A DNA stretch of 64,000 bases, from positions 1 through 64,000 of the forward strand of contig JAZLAU010000020.1 in the NCBI GenBank assembly GCA_045613305.1, written 5' to 3'. Below, in pieces: positions 26,021 through 35,715 of this stretch (its first letter is position 1; every line of letters starts with the position of its first letter). The DNA is from SFTJ01 sp045613305 (lineage in GTDB: Bacteria; Bacteroidota; Bacteroidia; Bacteroidales; Muribaculaceae). The translations under genes and the position numbers were made by a program. Below the pieces are notes generated by a model. It searched no databases, was not told the origin of the DNA, and worked only from the letters and a program-made list of their open reading frames with translations.

Positions 26021-26037
26021 AATTAAACCTATATTTG
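26006..26037 (+). promoter_or_regulatory. Promoter of the xylose operon
   Basis: TTTG (26006-26009), 20-base spacer, TATATTTG (26030-26037); predicted start near 26044, 25 bases before the regulator ATG. Confidence 0.8.
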
Positions 26038-26068
26038 TGCTATATAACCTTTTAAATTAACCAAATTT

Positions 26069-26800
26069 ATGTATTCTAATTACCAAATTCCATTAGCAAA
26101 TAACCATATTTCAGTAGATTGTGTTGTTTTAGGTTTCGACGGCAAACAATTAAAAGTATTGCTGTTGAAACGTGACCTTAGCGAAATTGAAGGCTCTGGG
26201 GATTATGACTACAAACTTCCCGGCAGCTTAATTTATGAAGATGAAGACCTTGACCAAGCAGCACAACGCGTGCTCTACAGTCAAGCAGAAATCAGCCGCA
26301 TGCCACTTATTCAATTTAAGTCATTCGGCTCGAAAAACAGAATGAGCGAAAAAGACAATTTGTGGATTGAAAAGTCGATGAATTTAAAAATTGAACGCAT
26401 AATCACCATCGCTTACCTATCGCTGGTTAAAATCAGTTCACACGTCGACACAATCAAGAACAACGGCAACGAATTAAAATGGGTGCCACTTGACGAAATT
26501 GGCGATTTGGCTTTCGACCACAATAACATAATAAACGAAGCCCTAAAGGAAGTGCAACACATTGCAGAACTCGACCCTATATACTTGTTCCTGCTGTTGC
26601 CGCACAAGTTCACCGCATCGCAGTTGCGCATTCTCTACGAGCACATCTACAACAAACCGCTCGACGTGCGCAATTTCCAAAAGAAAATCAACCAAATGGC
26701 TTATGTGCAACCTTTGGACGAATTCGAAAAGAATGTGCCTCACAGAGCGGCTCGACTTTATCGCTTCGACAAAGTAACTTACAACCGCAGCCGCAGATAA
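26069..26800 (+). CDS. xylR: NrtR-family (Nudix-like) transcriptional regulator of xylose use
   Basis: 243 residues. Residues ~10-155 form a Nudix-like domain (HISVDCVVLGFDGKQLKVLL), but the Nudix box is degenerate (GSLIYEDEDLDQAAQRVLYS lacks the paired catalytic Glu), as expected for a sugar-sensing rather than hydrolytic domain. Residues ~165-243 are a winged helix (FTASQLRILYEHIYNKPLDVRNFQKKI). NrtR-type regulators control arabinose and xylose genes in Bacteroides. It is the first gene before xylB, 55 bases apart, behind a promoter with a 10-bp inverted repeat. The symbol is by context. Confidence 0.85.
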   Translation: MYSNYQIPLANNHISVDCVVLGFDGKQLKVLLLKRDLSEIEGSGDYDYKLPGSLIYEDEDLDQAAQRVLYSQAEISRMPLIQFKSFGSKNRMSEKDNLWIEKSMNLKIERIITIAYLSLVKISSHVDTIKNNGNELKWVPLDEIGDLAFDHNNIINEALKEVQHIAELDPIYLFLLLPHKFTASQLRILYEHIYNKPLDVRNFQKKINQMAYVQPLDEFEKNVPHRAARLYRFDKVTYNRSRR

Positions 26801-26855
26801 CAACACCTGCCCCTGCTGCTTAAAAACTAAATTTAAAATATAAATACCTCTTATT

Positions 26856-28334
26856 ATGTACCTACTCGGTTACGACATCGGAAGTTCGTCGGTTAAGGCA
26901 AGCCTTGTTGATGCAAACACTGGCAAATGCCTAAAATCAACATTCTACCCTAAGCAAGAAGCCCCAATCATTGCACACAAAGTGGGATGGGCCGAACAAG
27001 ACCCTGAAAGTTGGTGGCAATATCTCACCGAAGCAACTCACGAAGTGATTTGCGGCATCGACCCTCACCTTATTAAAGGCATTGGCATTTCTTATCAAAT
27101 GCACGGCTTGGTGTGCGTCGACAGCAACCACTGCGCTGTGCGTCCATCGATTATCTGGTGCGACTCGCGCGCTGTGCCTTACGGCAAGCAAGCCTTCGAT
27201 GCGCTCGGCGAAGAATTTTGCCTTTCGCACATGCTTAACTCGCCTGGCAACTTCACTGCCGCCAAACTTGCTTGGGTGAAAGACAACGAGCCCGACGTGT
27301 ATAACCGAATACATAAAATTATGCTTCCGGGCGATTACATCGCCATGCGACTCAGCGACACCATCAACACCACAGTGTCGGGGCTTTCGGAAGGCATCAT
27401 GTGGGATTTTAAGAACAACTGCTTGTCGGAATCGCTGCTAAACCACTTTGGCATCGACACCAGCCTCGTGGCCGACATTGTGCCTACATTCGCACAGCAA
27501 TGCGTGGTTTCGGCCAAGGCTGCCAAGCATCTTGGCCTTGCCGAAGGCACTCCTATCACCTACCGCGCCGGCGACCAACCTAACAACGCTCTTTCGCTCA
27601 ACGTGTTTAACCCTGGCGAAATAGCATCCACTGCCGGCACTTCGGGCGTTGTTTACGGTGTTAACGGAAATGTTGACTACGACCCAAAATCGCGCGTAAA
27701 CACTTTTGCGCACGTCAACCACACCGCCGAAAACCCTCGTACCGGGGTGCTGCTTTGCATCAACGGCACAGGAATTCTCAACTCTTGGATGAAGCACAAC
27801 CTGACACAGCAAGGAGTTTCATATAACGACATGAACGAAATGGCTACACAAGTGGCCATAGGTTGCGACGGAATCAGCATCCTACCATTCGGCAACGGTG
27901 CTGAGCGCGTGCTCGAAAACAAAGCCACAGGATGCTCGGTGCATGGCATCAACTTCAATAATCACAGCATTGCCCACTTGGTGAGAGCCGCTCAAGAAGG
28001 CATCGTATTCTCGTTTAAATACGGCATCGAGATTATGGAAAGCATGGGCATGAATGTGAAGAAAATTCACGCCGGATTGGCTAACATGTTCCTTAGCCCT
28101 GTGTTCCGAAACACTCTTGCCGGAGTAACTGGTGCAACCATCGAACTCTTCGACACCGACGGCTCGGTGGGTGCTGCCCGTGGTGCCGGTATTGGTGCCG
28201 GAATATACAACTCACCTGCCGAAGCATTTGCAACTCTGCAAAAACTCGACGTGGTGGAACCCGACGCGGCCAATGCTCAACAATATGCCGACGCCTACGG
28301 CCGATGGAAAGAACTCCTTGAAAAAGAAATTTAA
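26856..28334 (+). CDS. xylB: Xylulokinase (FGGY family)
   Basis: 492 residues. FGGY-kinase signatures: ATP-site start LLGYDIGSSSVKASLVDA (3-20), substrate-region WCDSRAV (about 105-111), the mid-protein ITYRAGDQPNNAL (about 233-245) and the C-terminal GAARGAGIGAGIY glycine cluster (about 442-454). It phosphorylates D-xylulose from the next gene's product, feeding the pentose phosphate pathway. Operon order regulator-xylB-xylA-transporter; 50 bases separate it from xylA. Confidence 0.93.
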   Translation: MYLLGYDIGSSSVKASLVDANTGKCLKSTFYPKQEAPIIAHKVGWAEQDPESWWQYLTEATHEVICGIDPHLIKGIGISYQMHGLVCVDSNHCAVRPSIIWCDSRAVPYGKQAFDALGEEFCLSHMLNSPGNFTAAKLAWVKDNEPDVYNRIHKIMLPGDYIAMRLSDTINTTVSGLSEGIMWDFKNNCLSESLLNHFGIDTSLVADIVPTFAQQCVVSAKAAKHLGLAEGTPITYRAGDQPNNALSLNVFNPGEIASTAGTSGVVYGVNGNVDYDPKSRVNTFAHVNHTAENPRTGVLLCINGTGILNSWMKHNLTQQGVSYNDMNEMATQVAIGCDGISILPFGNGAERVLENKATGCSVHGINFNNHSIAHLVRAAQEGIVFSFKYGIEIMESMGMNVKKIHAGLANMFLSPVFRNTLAGVTGATIELFDTDGSVGAARGAGIGAGIYNSPAEAFATLQKLDVVEPDAANAQQYADAYGRWKELLEKEI

Positions 28335-28384
28335 ATGTCTTAAATAACCGACTAAAAATAATATTAATAATAAAACGAATAAAT

Positions 28385-29701
28385 ATGGCAACAAAAGAAT
28401 TTTTTCCAGAAATAGGAAAAATTAAATTTGAAGGTAAAGAATCAAAAAATCCTATGGCATTCCACTACTATGATGCCGAAAAAGTGATAATGGGCAAAAC
28501 AATGAAAGATTGGCTACGCTTTGCCATGGCATGGTGGCACACACTATGCGCCGACGGTGGCGACCAATTTGGTGGTGGCACAAAGACTTTCCCTTGGAAC
28601 GAAGGCGAAGATGCCCTTACTCGCGCTAAAAACAAGGTGGATGCCGGTTTTGAAGTAATGACCAAACTTGGCATTCCTTACTACTGCTTCCACGACGTGG
28701 ACCTTATCGACGAGGGCTCATCGGTTGAAGAATATGAAGCAAACCTAAAGGCTATCGTGGCCTACCTAAAAGAAAAGATGAACGAAACAGGCATTAAGTT
28801 GCTTTGGTCTACAGCCAACGTATTTGGTCACAAGCGCTACATGAACGGTGCTTCTACAAATCCTGATTTCGACGTGGTGGCTCGCGCTATCGTTCAAATC
28901 AAAAACGCTATTGATGCCGGCATCGAACTTGGCGCTGAAAACTATGTGTTCTGGGGCGGTAGAGAAGGCTACATGAGCCTACTTAACACCGACCAAAAGC
29001 GCGAAAAGCAACACATGGCCACAATGCTACGCATGGCACGCGACTACGCTCGCGCTAAGGGATTCACTGGCACATTCCTCATCGAGCCTAAGCCAATGGA
29101 ACCTACCAAGCACCAATATGACGTCGACACCGAAACTGTTATCGGATTCTTGAAGGCTAACGGCTTGGCCGACGATTTTAAGGTGAACATCGAAGTAAAC
29201 CACGCTACTCTTGCTGGCCACACTTTCGAACACGAATTGGCAGTGGCTGTCGACAACGGCATGCTCGGCTCTATCGACGCTAACCGTGGCGATATGCAAA
29301 ACGGTTGGGACACCGACCAATTCCCTATCGACCAATTCGAACTCGTTCAGGCTTGGATGCAAATCATCAGAAACGGCGGTTTCGGCACTGGCGGTACCAA
29401 CTTCGACGCTAAGACTCGTCGCAACTCTACCGACCTTGAAGACATCTTCATTGCTCACATCAGCGGTATGGACGCTATGGCTCGCGCTCTTGAAAACGCA
29501 GCAAAACTTCTCGAAGAATCTCCTATTAAGGCTATGGTTGCCGAACGTTATGCTTCGTTCGACCAAGGTTTGGGCAAGAAGTTTGAAGAAGGCAACATGA
29601 CTCTTGAAGAAGCTTACGAATATGGCAAGACTGTGGGCGAACCTAAGCAAGTGAGCGGTAAGCAAGAACTTTATGAAGCCATTGTGGCTCTTTATTGCTA
29701 A
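28385..29701 (+). CDS. xylA: Xylose isomerase
   Basis: 438 residues, the usual length for the class II enzymes. Clear signatures: YYCFHDVDLIDEGSS (catalytic His, about 98-112), NYVFWGGREGYMSLLNTD (about 185-202), FLIEPKPMEPTKHQYD (about 231-246) and the metal-binding NFDAKTRRNSTDLEDIF (about 340-356). It interconverts D-xylose and D-xylulose in the cytoplasm with two divalent metals. Codon bias is strong, in keeping with high expression. Confidence 0.97.
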   Translation: MATKEFFPEIGKIKFEGKESKNPMAFHYYDAEKVIMGKTMKDWLRFAMAWWHTLCADGGDQFGGGTKTFPWNEGEDALTRAKNKVDAGFEVMTKLGIPYYCFHDVDLIDEGSSVEEYEANLKAIVAYLKEKMNETGIKLLWSTANVFGHKRYMNGASTNPDFDVVARAIVQIKNAIDAGIELGAENYVFWGGREGYMSLLNTDQKREKQHMATMLRMARDYARAKGFTGTFLIEPKPMEPTKHQYDVDTETVIGFLKANGLADDFKVNIEVNHATLAGHTFEHELAVAVDNGMLGSIDANRGDMQNGWDTDQFPIDQFELVQAWMQIIRNGGFGTGGTNFDAKTRRNSTDLEDIFIAHISGMDAMARALENAAKLLEESPIKAMVAERYASFDQGLGKKFEEGNMTLEEAYEYGKTVGEPKQVSGKQELYEAIVALYC

Positions 29702-29742
29702 TCACCCCCTTTTGTTAACATAAAAAACTCAGCGTTATCAAT

Positions 29743-31179
29743 ATGGATTATTCTGAAAAAGGAAATAAAACCTATTTGTTCTCGATAGTGCTTGTGGCAG
29801 TAATCGGCGGCTTGCTTTTCGGTTACGACACAGCAGTCATATCGGGAGCCGAAGGCGGTTTGCAGGCATTCTTTAAGCGTGCTACCGATTTCGTATACAC
29901 CGATGCCCTTCACGGCATCACCTCATCGAGTGCACTTATAGGATGCATCATTGGTAGTGCATTATCGGGACTTTTTGCTAACCGATTAGGCCGAAAAAAT
30001 GCGCTCGCTGTGGCTGGCGTTCTTTTCTTCTTGTCGGCGTTAGGATCTTACTATCCTGAATTCTTGTTCTTTGCCTACGGCGAACCTTCAATGTCGCTGC
30101 TTGTGGCATTTAACCTTTATCGCATTCTTGGCGGTATTGGCGTAGGGTTGGCATCGGCCATCTGTCCTATGTATATTGCCGAAGTGGCACCAAGCAACAT
30201 GCGCGGCACACTTGTGTCGTGGAACCAATTTGCCATTATCTTTGGTCAATTGGTGGTTTACTTTGTGTGCTTCCTCATTGTGCAATGGGCTAAAGAAAGT
30301 TCTGTTGACTTTGCTAACTGGACCATCGAAACAGGCTGGCGCACAATGTTTGTGAGCGAAGCATTCCCTGCCGGATTGTTTACTATCCTTATTTTGCTCG
30401 TTCCCGAAACTCCTCGCTACCTTGCCATGCAAGGCAACGACGACAAGGCGCTATTTGTGCTTAGCAAAATTAATGGCTTAACAAAGGCAAAGGAAATTCT
30501 GACCGAAATCAAAAACACTGCCGAAGTTAAGGCCGAACGCCTAATGACCTACGGATGGCTTGTGATATTTGTGGGCATCATGCTATCGGTGTTCCAACAA
30601 ATAGTGGGCATCAACGCCGTGCTTTACTATGCGCCACGCATCTTTGCATCGGTTGGCGCCGGCGACTCTATGATGCAAACTGTTATTATGGGCATCGTTA
30701 ACATCGCATTCACTTTGGTGGCTATCTTTACTGTGGAACGCCTCGGCCGCAAGCCTCTTCTCATTACCGGCTCGCTGGGCATGGCATTCGGTGCTTTGAG
30801 CTTTGCGCTTTGCAACGCTATCAACCTGCCTCCTATGCTGCAAGTGGTGAGCATTATGATTTATTCGGCTTCGTTTATGTTCTCGTGGGGACCTATTTGC
30901 TGGGTGTTGATTTCTGAAATATTCCCTAACACCATTCGTGGTGCTGCTGTGGCTATCGCTGTGGCTTTCCAATGGATTTTCAACTTCATCGTAAGTTCTA
31001 CTTTCGTTCCTATGTATAACATGGAGTTGACTCCTGGCGACGGATTCGGACACATATTTGCTTATGCCCTTTATGGCGTGATTTGCGTAGTTGCTGCGGT
31101 ATTTGTGTGGAAACTCGTGCCTGAAACTAAGGGTTTAACTCTTGAGCAAATGAACGGCCTTTGGAAAAAGAAAAAATAA
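29743..31179 (+). CDS. xylE: D-xylose:H+ symporter, MFS sugar porter
   Basis: 478 residues with twelve membrane segments. Sugar-porter motifs: GGLLFGYDTAVISGAEGGL (about 18-36), RLGRKNALAV between helices 2 and 3, PETPRYLAMQGNDDKAL (about 226-242), QQIVGINAVLYYAPRIF (about 286-302) and VPETKGLTLEQMN near the end. Length and neighbours (xylB, xylA) point to xylose rather than arabinose or galactose. Last gene of the operon, followed by a terminator at 31217. Confidence 0.92.
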   Translation: MDYSEKGNKTYLFSIVLVAVIGGLLFGYDTAVISGAEGGLQAFFKRATDFVYTDALHGITSSSALIGCIIGSALSGLFANRLGRKNALAVAGVLFFLSALGSYYPEFLFFAYGEPSMSLLVAFNLYRILGGIGVGLASAICPMYIAEVAPSNMRGTLVSWNQFAIIFGQLVVYFVCFLIVQWAKESSVDFANWTIETGWRTMFVSEAFPAGLFTILILLVPETPRYLAMQGNDDKALFVLSKINGLTKAKEILTEIKNTAEVKAERLMTYGWLVIFVGIMLSVFQQIVGINAVLYYAPRIFASVGAGDSMMQTVIMGIVNIAFTLVAIFTVERLGRKPLLITGSLGMAFGALSFALCNAINLPPMLQVVSIMIYSASFMFSWGPICWVLISEIFPNTIRGAAVAIAVAFQWIFNFIVSSTFVPMYNMELTPGDGFGHIFAYALYGVICVVAAVFVWKLVPETKGLTLEQMNGLWKKKK

Positions 31180-31216
31180 TCTCTCGTAGATTACACTCTA
31201 TCAGTATATGATTCTA

Positions 31217-31253
31217 ACAGTCTCAGCCGCAACGGTTGAGACTGTTTTTTTTT
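31217..31253 (+). terminator. Terminator of the xylose operon
   Basis: ACAGTCTCAGCCG (31217-31229) pairs with CGGTTGAGACTGT (31233-31245), one G-U pair, followed by a run of eight T. Confidence 0.93.
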
Positions 31254-31503
31254 AGCATAACGCTACATCAAAAAGGAAATGTCGCTACAAGTCTTATTAC
31301 TCCACACACACGCTCTGTTTTTGCCAGCATAACGCAACCATAGCAATGGCCCAAAACAACACCTTAATAACTCTCAAAAGGGGACAATAAATAGATTAAC
31401 ACTCCGCAGTGCGATGCCCCAGCCGATGACGCAATATTTTTAGACGCATTTACTATCATTGAGCGCTGCCTGAGAATAGTGACACAACACCACATGACGG
31501 CAC

Positions 31504-31546
31504 AAAAAAAAGGTTGGTAACTCTTCTGAAGAGACCAACCTTTTTC
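31504..31546 (-). terminator. Terminator of the GH30 gene
   Basis: AAAGGTTGGT (31509-31518) pairs with ACCAACCTTT (31534-31543), with an inner CTCTT/AAGAG stem; T-runs on both strands. The 250 bases between this and the xyl terminator hold no gene. Confidence 0.88.
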
Positions 31547-31565
31547 GTCTTTACCTAAAACAACC

Positions 31566-33779
31566 TTATTTACTTATAACTTTTTCACCATCTTTAATAT
31601 ATATGCCTGGGCCATTGTCGCCAACATTGTTCACCTTCACACCATTGATGGTGTATACACCCTTGGCCGATTTCTTATTGGCCTTTACCTCGTCGATTCC
31701 CGACTTTTCTTTTAGGTCGATAACCACCGTAGTTACCGATTTGCCAGGTATAGTTATGTGAGCCGCTGAAGTTGATGTGGTGCTTAACTTCAAGTTTGAA
31801 CTGCTGCTTGTGACATATTTTCTCACCTCAACAATTTCCTTGTCGGTGTTTCGAATCGAGATGTCGGTAAAACGGCGCAACTGAGCATTGTTGACATACA
31901 CCACCACTATCCTGTTGCCATCGGGCGACATATAAGCCGACGCCAACAAGTGGTTCATTTCCGAAGCACCTTCCAGTTCAATACGCTTATATCCCGGACG
32001 TATGAAAAGGCTATAATTGCCCAAAGCCCAAAGGTTTTTGTTTTCGTCCACCGTGCCGCCTTCAGTAAGGCTGCCATAATCGCCTCCAGTAGGAAGCACA
32101 CGCATCAAGTAGAACCTATTCTTATGTCCCCATTGCTCAGGCGACAAAGCAGTCCAATAGTTCCACGCCGACATGTCGGCAAACACCATGTCGCAATAAA
32201 TCAGTTTGCCCATAAACAATGCCACATCCATGTATGTAGCCTTCTCGAAATCAGAAGGAAATCCGGTAGTTGCGTCAGGGAAATCGAGCATACTCCACTC
32301 GGTCTGCATCAATCCAAGTCCGTATTCCTTAGCAGCGTCGCGCACCTTAGTTCTCACGTCGCGCATGCCAAGGTTGGTGGTATGTGTCCAGTAACTATGT
32401 CCTGCTGCATAAGGGGCTATCTGTTCCAAATTGCCTATGTAGTTTGAACTTGAAGAGCCAAACAAATTCGACAACTGGTTGCTTGCACGCAACAAGAAAC
32501 TTCCCGAATACATTCTATCATATTGTCCGGCTTCGGGCATTAATATTTGAGTTTCGAGGCCTTTAGCCAAAAGCGATTTATTGACCTCCCTCGCCAAGTT
32601 TGCAATGTCGGAATTATCCCATGGCGAGCCTTCCTGACCGTCACGCCAGTCATATTGCGGCTCGTTGACAGGCGACAGCAACGAGATGTTGTAGCCTTCA
32701 TCCACAAAGTGCTCTGTGACAGTTGCCAAAAACTCTGCAAACTTAGGGGCGTTCGCTGTAGTCAGATTACAACTGATAAACTTGTTGTTGGCATTAGCCA
32801 TACCGTTTTTGGTGAAATGAATTGGGGCCGAGTTGCTAAACAGCGTAAAGTGTTCCACCCCATAGTCTTTAGCCAACTGCATGAAATATTGTTGACCGGC
32901 TTGCTTTGTCCAGTCGTAAGTGCCGTCAGCACGCAAGAAGCACTCTGCTCTTCGCGCCGGGTCCTCAATGTTGCTGGCATCGCCCTGGTCGGCACTACCG
33001 GCACCCACATTCACACGCCAGCACGACAACCCGATGCCTTCAGGATTGCCCGATGCATCAAATTGGCTCGAGAACAGTTTCTTTGCCACATCTTTGCGCT
33101 CTGCAACAGGGAAATACTTACCCACAAAATCCACATACCAACAGTCGGAAGCGCCAAAGTGATGTATGGTTTGATAGGTCACATTTGGGTCTACAATCAC
33201 CACTGCATCCTCCACATTGCCTTGTGCCGACAACTTCACGTTGTCGATGCAATAAGTGGCCTCTCCCCAGCCCGAACTTGGGCTGTCCCAGTTGCAACTG
33301 TACACAAAGTATATCTCATTGATTGTTTCACCCAAGTGGTCAATTCCGAGGTCCACCATCACACGTTCCCATTTTCCGGTGGCGGTGAGTTTGTCGCGAT
33401 ACACCTCATTGCCGTCGGCATAGCCATTTAAGCCAATGCGAAAAGCCTTGGCCTGAACTGTGCGATACACTAACATCGACAGCATGCGATTATTGTTATC
33501 GATTTTTACAGGAGTGTTTAGTTTCAACCCCACAACATTGCCATTCCAATCGGCATTTTTCACATTAGTGGCCAATAGGCACTTGTCGGAGGTGTTGATT
33601 CCTGTCTTGTCGGGATTAGAAGCGATAGTGGGAGTTTGCGTAAACAACGACGACTTGGTTGATGCCACATCTACTGCAACAACGTCGGTGACACCATCTT
33701 CAAATGAAGCAAGCAGCGTTTGAGAATGTAACGCCATTGAAAACGCCATTGCCACACACAACAAAATTAATCGATTCAT
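31566..33779 (-). CDS. Secreted GH30 family glycosidase
   Basis: 737 residues. Signal peptide 1-20 (LHSQ); residues ~22-190 form a beta-sandwich resembling a carbohydrate-binding module. The GH30 barrel starts at TIHHFGASDCWYVDFVG; the acid/base Glu373 is in SPVNEPQYDW and the nucleophile Glu494 in LMQTEWSML, followed by the family's beta side domain. The last ~50 residues begin SGIDEVK and end GPGIYIKDGEKVISK, a T9SS-type tail like that of the protein at 15967. GH30 enzymes cut glucuronoxylan, beta-1,6-glucans or galactans; facing the xylose operon makes xylan attractive, but that is only inference. Confidence 0.88.
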   Translation of the reverse strand: MNRLILLCVAMAFSMALHSQTLLASFEDGVTDVVAVDVASTKSSLFTQTPTIASNPDKTGINTSDKCLLATNVKNADWNGNVVGLKLNTPVKIDNNNRMLSMLVYRTVQAKAFRIGLNGYADGNEVYRDKLTATGKWERVMVDLGIDHLGETINEIYFVYSCNWDSPSSGWGEATYCIDNVKLSAQGNVEDAVVIVDPNVTYQTIHHFGASDCWYVDFVGKYFPVAERKDVAKKLFSSQFDASGNPEGIGLSCWRVNVGAGSADQGDASNIEDPARRAECFLRADGTYDWTKQAGQQYFMQLAKDYGVEHFTLFSNSAPIHFTKNGMANANNKFISCNLTTANAPKFAEFLATVTEHFVDEGYNISLLSPVNEPQYDWRDGQEGSPWDNSDIANLAREVNKSLLAKGLETQILMPEAGQYDRMYSGSFLLRASNQLSNLFGSSSSNYIGNLEQIAPYAAGHSYWTHTTNLGMRDVRTKVRDAAKEYGLGLMQTEWSMLDFPDATTGFPSDFEKATYMDVALFMGKLIYCDMVFADMSAWNYWTALSPEQWGHKNRFYLMRVLPTGGDYGSLTEGGTVDENKNLWALGNYSLFIRPGYKRIELEGASEMNHLLASAYMSPDGNRIVVVYVNNAQLRRFTDISIRNTDKEIVEVRKYVTSSSSNLKLSTTSTSAAHITIPGKSVTTVVIDLKEKSGIDEVKANKKSAKGVYTINGVKVNNVGDNGPGIYIKDGEKVISK

Positions 33780-33923
33780 AGGTTATTGGATTTTTTTGCG
33801 GTTATTTTTATTACAAAAATAAATAACAACATCAAAACCCAATTATTTTGCTACCAAAGTGCTAATATTTGGTTAATCTATGAACAAAACCCGATTAATG
33901 TGGCGGGCAAATAGCGTAAATGA

Positions 33924-34508
33924 TTACTTTCCTTGCAATAAAAAATCAACCAGTGCGCGAGTTGCACGGCCACGGTGACTGATGGCATTTTTCTCGTCGG
34001 CATCCATTTCTGCAAACGAGCGTCCGTCGGCTTCAATCGGAGCAAACACGCTGTCGTATCCAAAGCCGCCAGAGCCTTGACGAGCCTCAAGAATCACACC
34101 TTCCACTATACCCTCAAACAGATTCACTTCATTGCCTCTGCGTAATGCTATTGCCGTGCGGAAACGAGCCGAACGGTTTGTGCTGCCCTCAAGATTTTTG
34201 AGCAAAAGGTCTATGTTGTTTTCGCTATTGCAGTCCTCACCGGCATATCGAGCCGAACGCACGCCAGGAGCGCCGCCAAGAGCATCCACCTCCAAACCGG
34301 TGTCGTCGGCAAAGCAGTCGTAGCCATAGTTTTCCTTAATGTAATCGGCCTTTATTTGGGCATTGCCCTCAATGGTTTCGGCTGTTTCGGGGATATCGTC
34401 GTGACAATTAATGTCGGCAAGACTCAGCACATTGAGCACTCCGGATGTGATTTCTCGCAATTCACGCAACTTGTGGGCGTTGTTGGTTGCAAAAACTATA
34501 TCTTTCAT
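33924..34508 (-). CDS. rdgB: dITP/XTP pyrophosphatase (RdgB/HAM1)
   Basis: 194 residues from ATG 34508; the open frame extends further upstream but overlaps xerD and is not conserved-looking. Family signatures: VFATNNAHKLRELREI (4-19), FADDTGLEVDALGGAPGVRSARYAGE (about 67-92), and the C-terminal FAEMDADEKNAISHRGRA (about 166-183). It removes non-canonical purine nucleotides from the pool. Divergent from xerD; a -7 box TAATTTTG on the minus strand (34546-34539) lies just upstream. Confidence 0.95.
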   Translation of the reverse strand: MKDIVFATNNAHKLRELREITSGVLNVLSLADINCHDDIPETAETIEGNAQIKADYIKENYGYDCFADDTGLEVDALGGAPGVRSARYAGEDCNSENNIDLLLKNLEGSTNRSARFRTAIALRRGNEVNLFEGIVEGVILEARQGSGGFGYDSVFAPIEADGRSFAEMDADEKNAISHRGRATRALVDFLLQGK

Positions 34509-34574
34509 TTTCTTGAGGTTTTTGTAATATTCGTTTCGCAAAATTAGTGAAAGTTTCATTAAATTTGCCTTACG

Positions 34575-35486
34575 ATGCGAGAAATAAGCAACATATCGAA
34601 AATAAAACAAAACTACTCGGCCTATCTGAAACTGCAACGCGGACTTTCGGAAAACACTGCCGACAACTATAATCGCGACGTCGACAAACTGCTCGCCTAC
34701 CTTGAAACCGACAGCGTGCCACTGGGCGAGGTCAACCTGAGCATGCTCGAAAACTTTGTATGCACTCTGCAAGATGTGGGCATACAGCCCAAATCGCAGG
34801 CCCGCATCATTTCAGGCATCAAGAGTTTCTTCCGGTTTTTAAAGGTGGAAGGCTATATCGACACCAACCCCTCAACATTATTGCCTGCGCCTAAATTAGG
34901 CCGCCACTTGCCCGACGTGCTAACCCTGGAAGAAATAGATGATATGCTTAGCCTCATCGACATGAACACGCCCGAAGGCATTCGCAACCGAGCCATCATA
35001 GAAACACTCTACGGCTGCGGACTACGAGTGTCGGAACTGGTGAATCTGCGCATCTCGCAAATTTTTGTCGAGGACGAATACGTCATCATTGAGGGCAAAG
35101 GCAATAAGCAACGACTCGTGCCCATATCTCAACAGGCACTGCAATGCATAGCACAATATGCCGAAGAGGTTCGTTGCCACCTACAGGTGAAAAAGGGTTG
35201 CGACGACATATTGTTTCTGAACCGGCGCGGCGGACAACTATCGCGTGTGATGATTTTCTACATTGTTCGCGACCTTTGCGAGCGAGCCGGCATTCGCAAA
35301 AACGTGAGCCCGCACACCTTGCGGCACTCTTTTGCCACTCACTTGCTCGAGGGCGGTGCAAATCTGCGTGCCATTCAGCAGATGCTCGGACACGAAAGCA
35401 TCATCACTACCGAAATTTATGTTCATATCGACCGAAGCACCTTGCGCCGCGAAATTATGCTCCACCACCCTCGCAACAATAGGTAA
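34575..35486 (+). CDS. xerD: Tyrosine recombinase XerD
   Basis: 303 residues. N-terminal SAM-like core-binding domain (about 10-100, YSAYLKLQRGLSENTADNY) and catalytic domain with Arg in GCGLRVSELVNLR, Lys-containing strand EGKGNKQRLVPI, HTLRHSFATHLLEGGANLRAIQQMLGH box and nucleophile Tyr in TTEIYVHID. Length and divergence from rdgB fit the housekeeping Xer recombinase that resolves chromosome dimers at dif rather than an integrase of a mobile element. TAAATTTG (34560-34567) ends only eight bases before ATG, so the message may be leaderless. Confidence 0.92.
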   Translation: MREISNISKIKQNYSAYLKLQRGLSENTADNYNRDVDKLLAYLETDSVPLGEVNLSMLENFVCTLQDVGIQPKSQARIISGIKSFFRFLKVEGYIDTNPSTLLPAPKLGRHLPDVLTLEEIDDMLSLIDMNTPEGIRNRAIIETLYGCGLRVSELVNLRISQIFVEDEYVIIEGKGNKQRLVPISQQALQCIAQYAEEVRCHLQVKKGCDDILFLNRRGGQLSRVMIFYIVRDLCERAGIRKNVSPHTLRHSFATHLLEGGANLRAIQQMLGHESIITTEIYVHIDRSTLRREIMLHHPRNNR

Positions 35487-35551
35487 CGCGCCACACATAT
35501 GCTTCTATACATTGGTCAATATTAGTTTTATCAAAATAATAGATTATCAAG

Positions 35552-35585
35552 ACGCAACACCTCAAAAGATGTTGCGTTATTTTGT
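35552..35585 (+). terminator. Terminator after xerD
   Basis: ACGCAACA (35552-35559) pairs with TGTTGCGT (35570-35577), followed by TATTTTG. Confidence 0.7.
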
Positions 35586-35715
35586 TTCAATATATCGAAC
35601 ACCCGTCAATTTGTTGGTTTAAAGAAATTTTCAAACCCACATAACCTCGGCATAGTGTTTCATCTTTATTGATAATTTTGTAACTTTACGGCAAAATACT
35701 GACAAATAAGAAAAA

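Noticed and set aside
32547..33431. Long plus-strand frame opposite the GH30 gene
   Set aside because: Antisense shadow: no ribosome site, no recognisable domain, while the minus strand encodes a complete GH30 with both catalytic Glu.
34575..35486. xerD as a phage or island integrase
   Set aside because: Length, N-terminal domain and conserved divergence from rdgB indicate the housekeeping Xer recombinase; no attachment-site duplication was seen.
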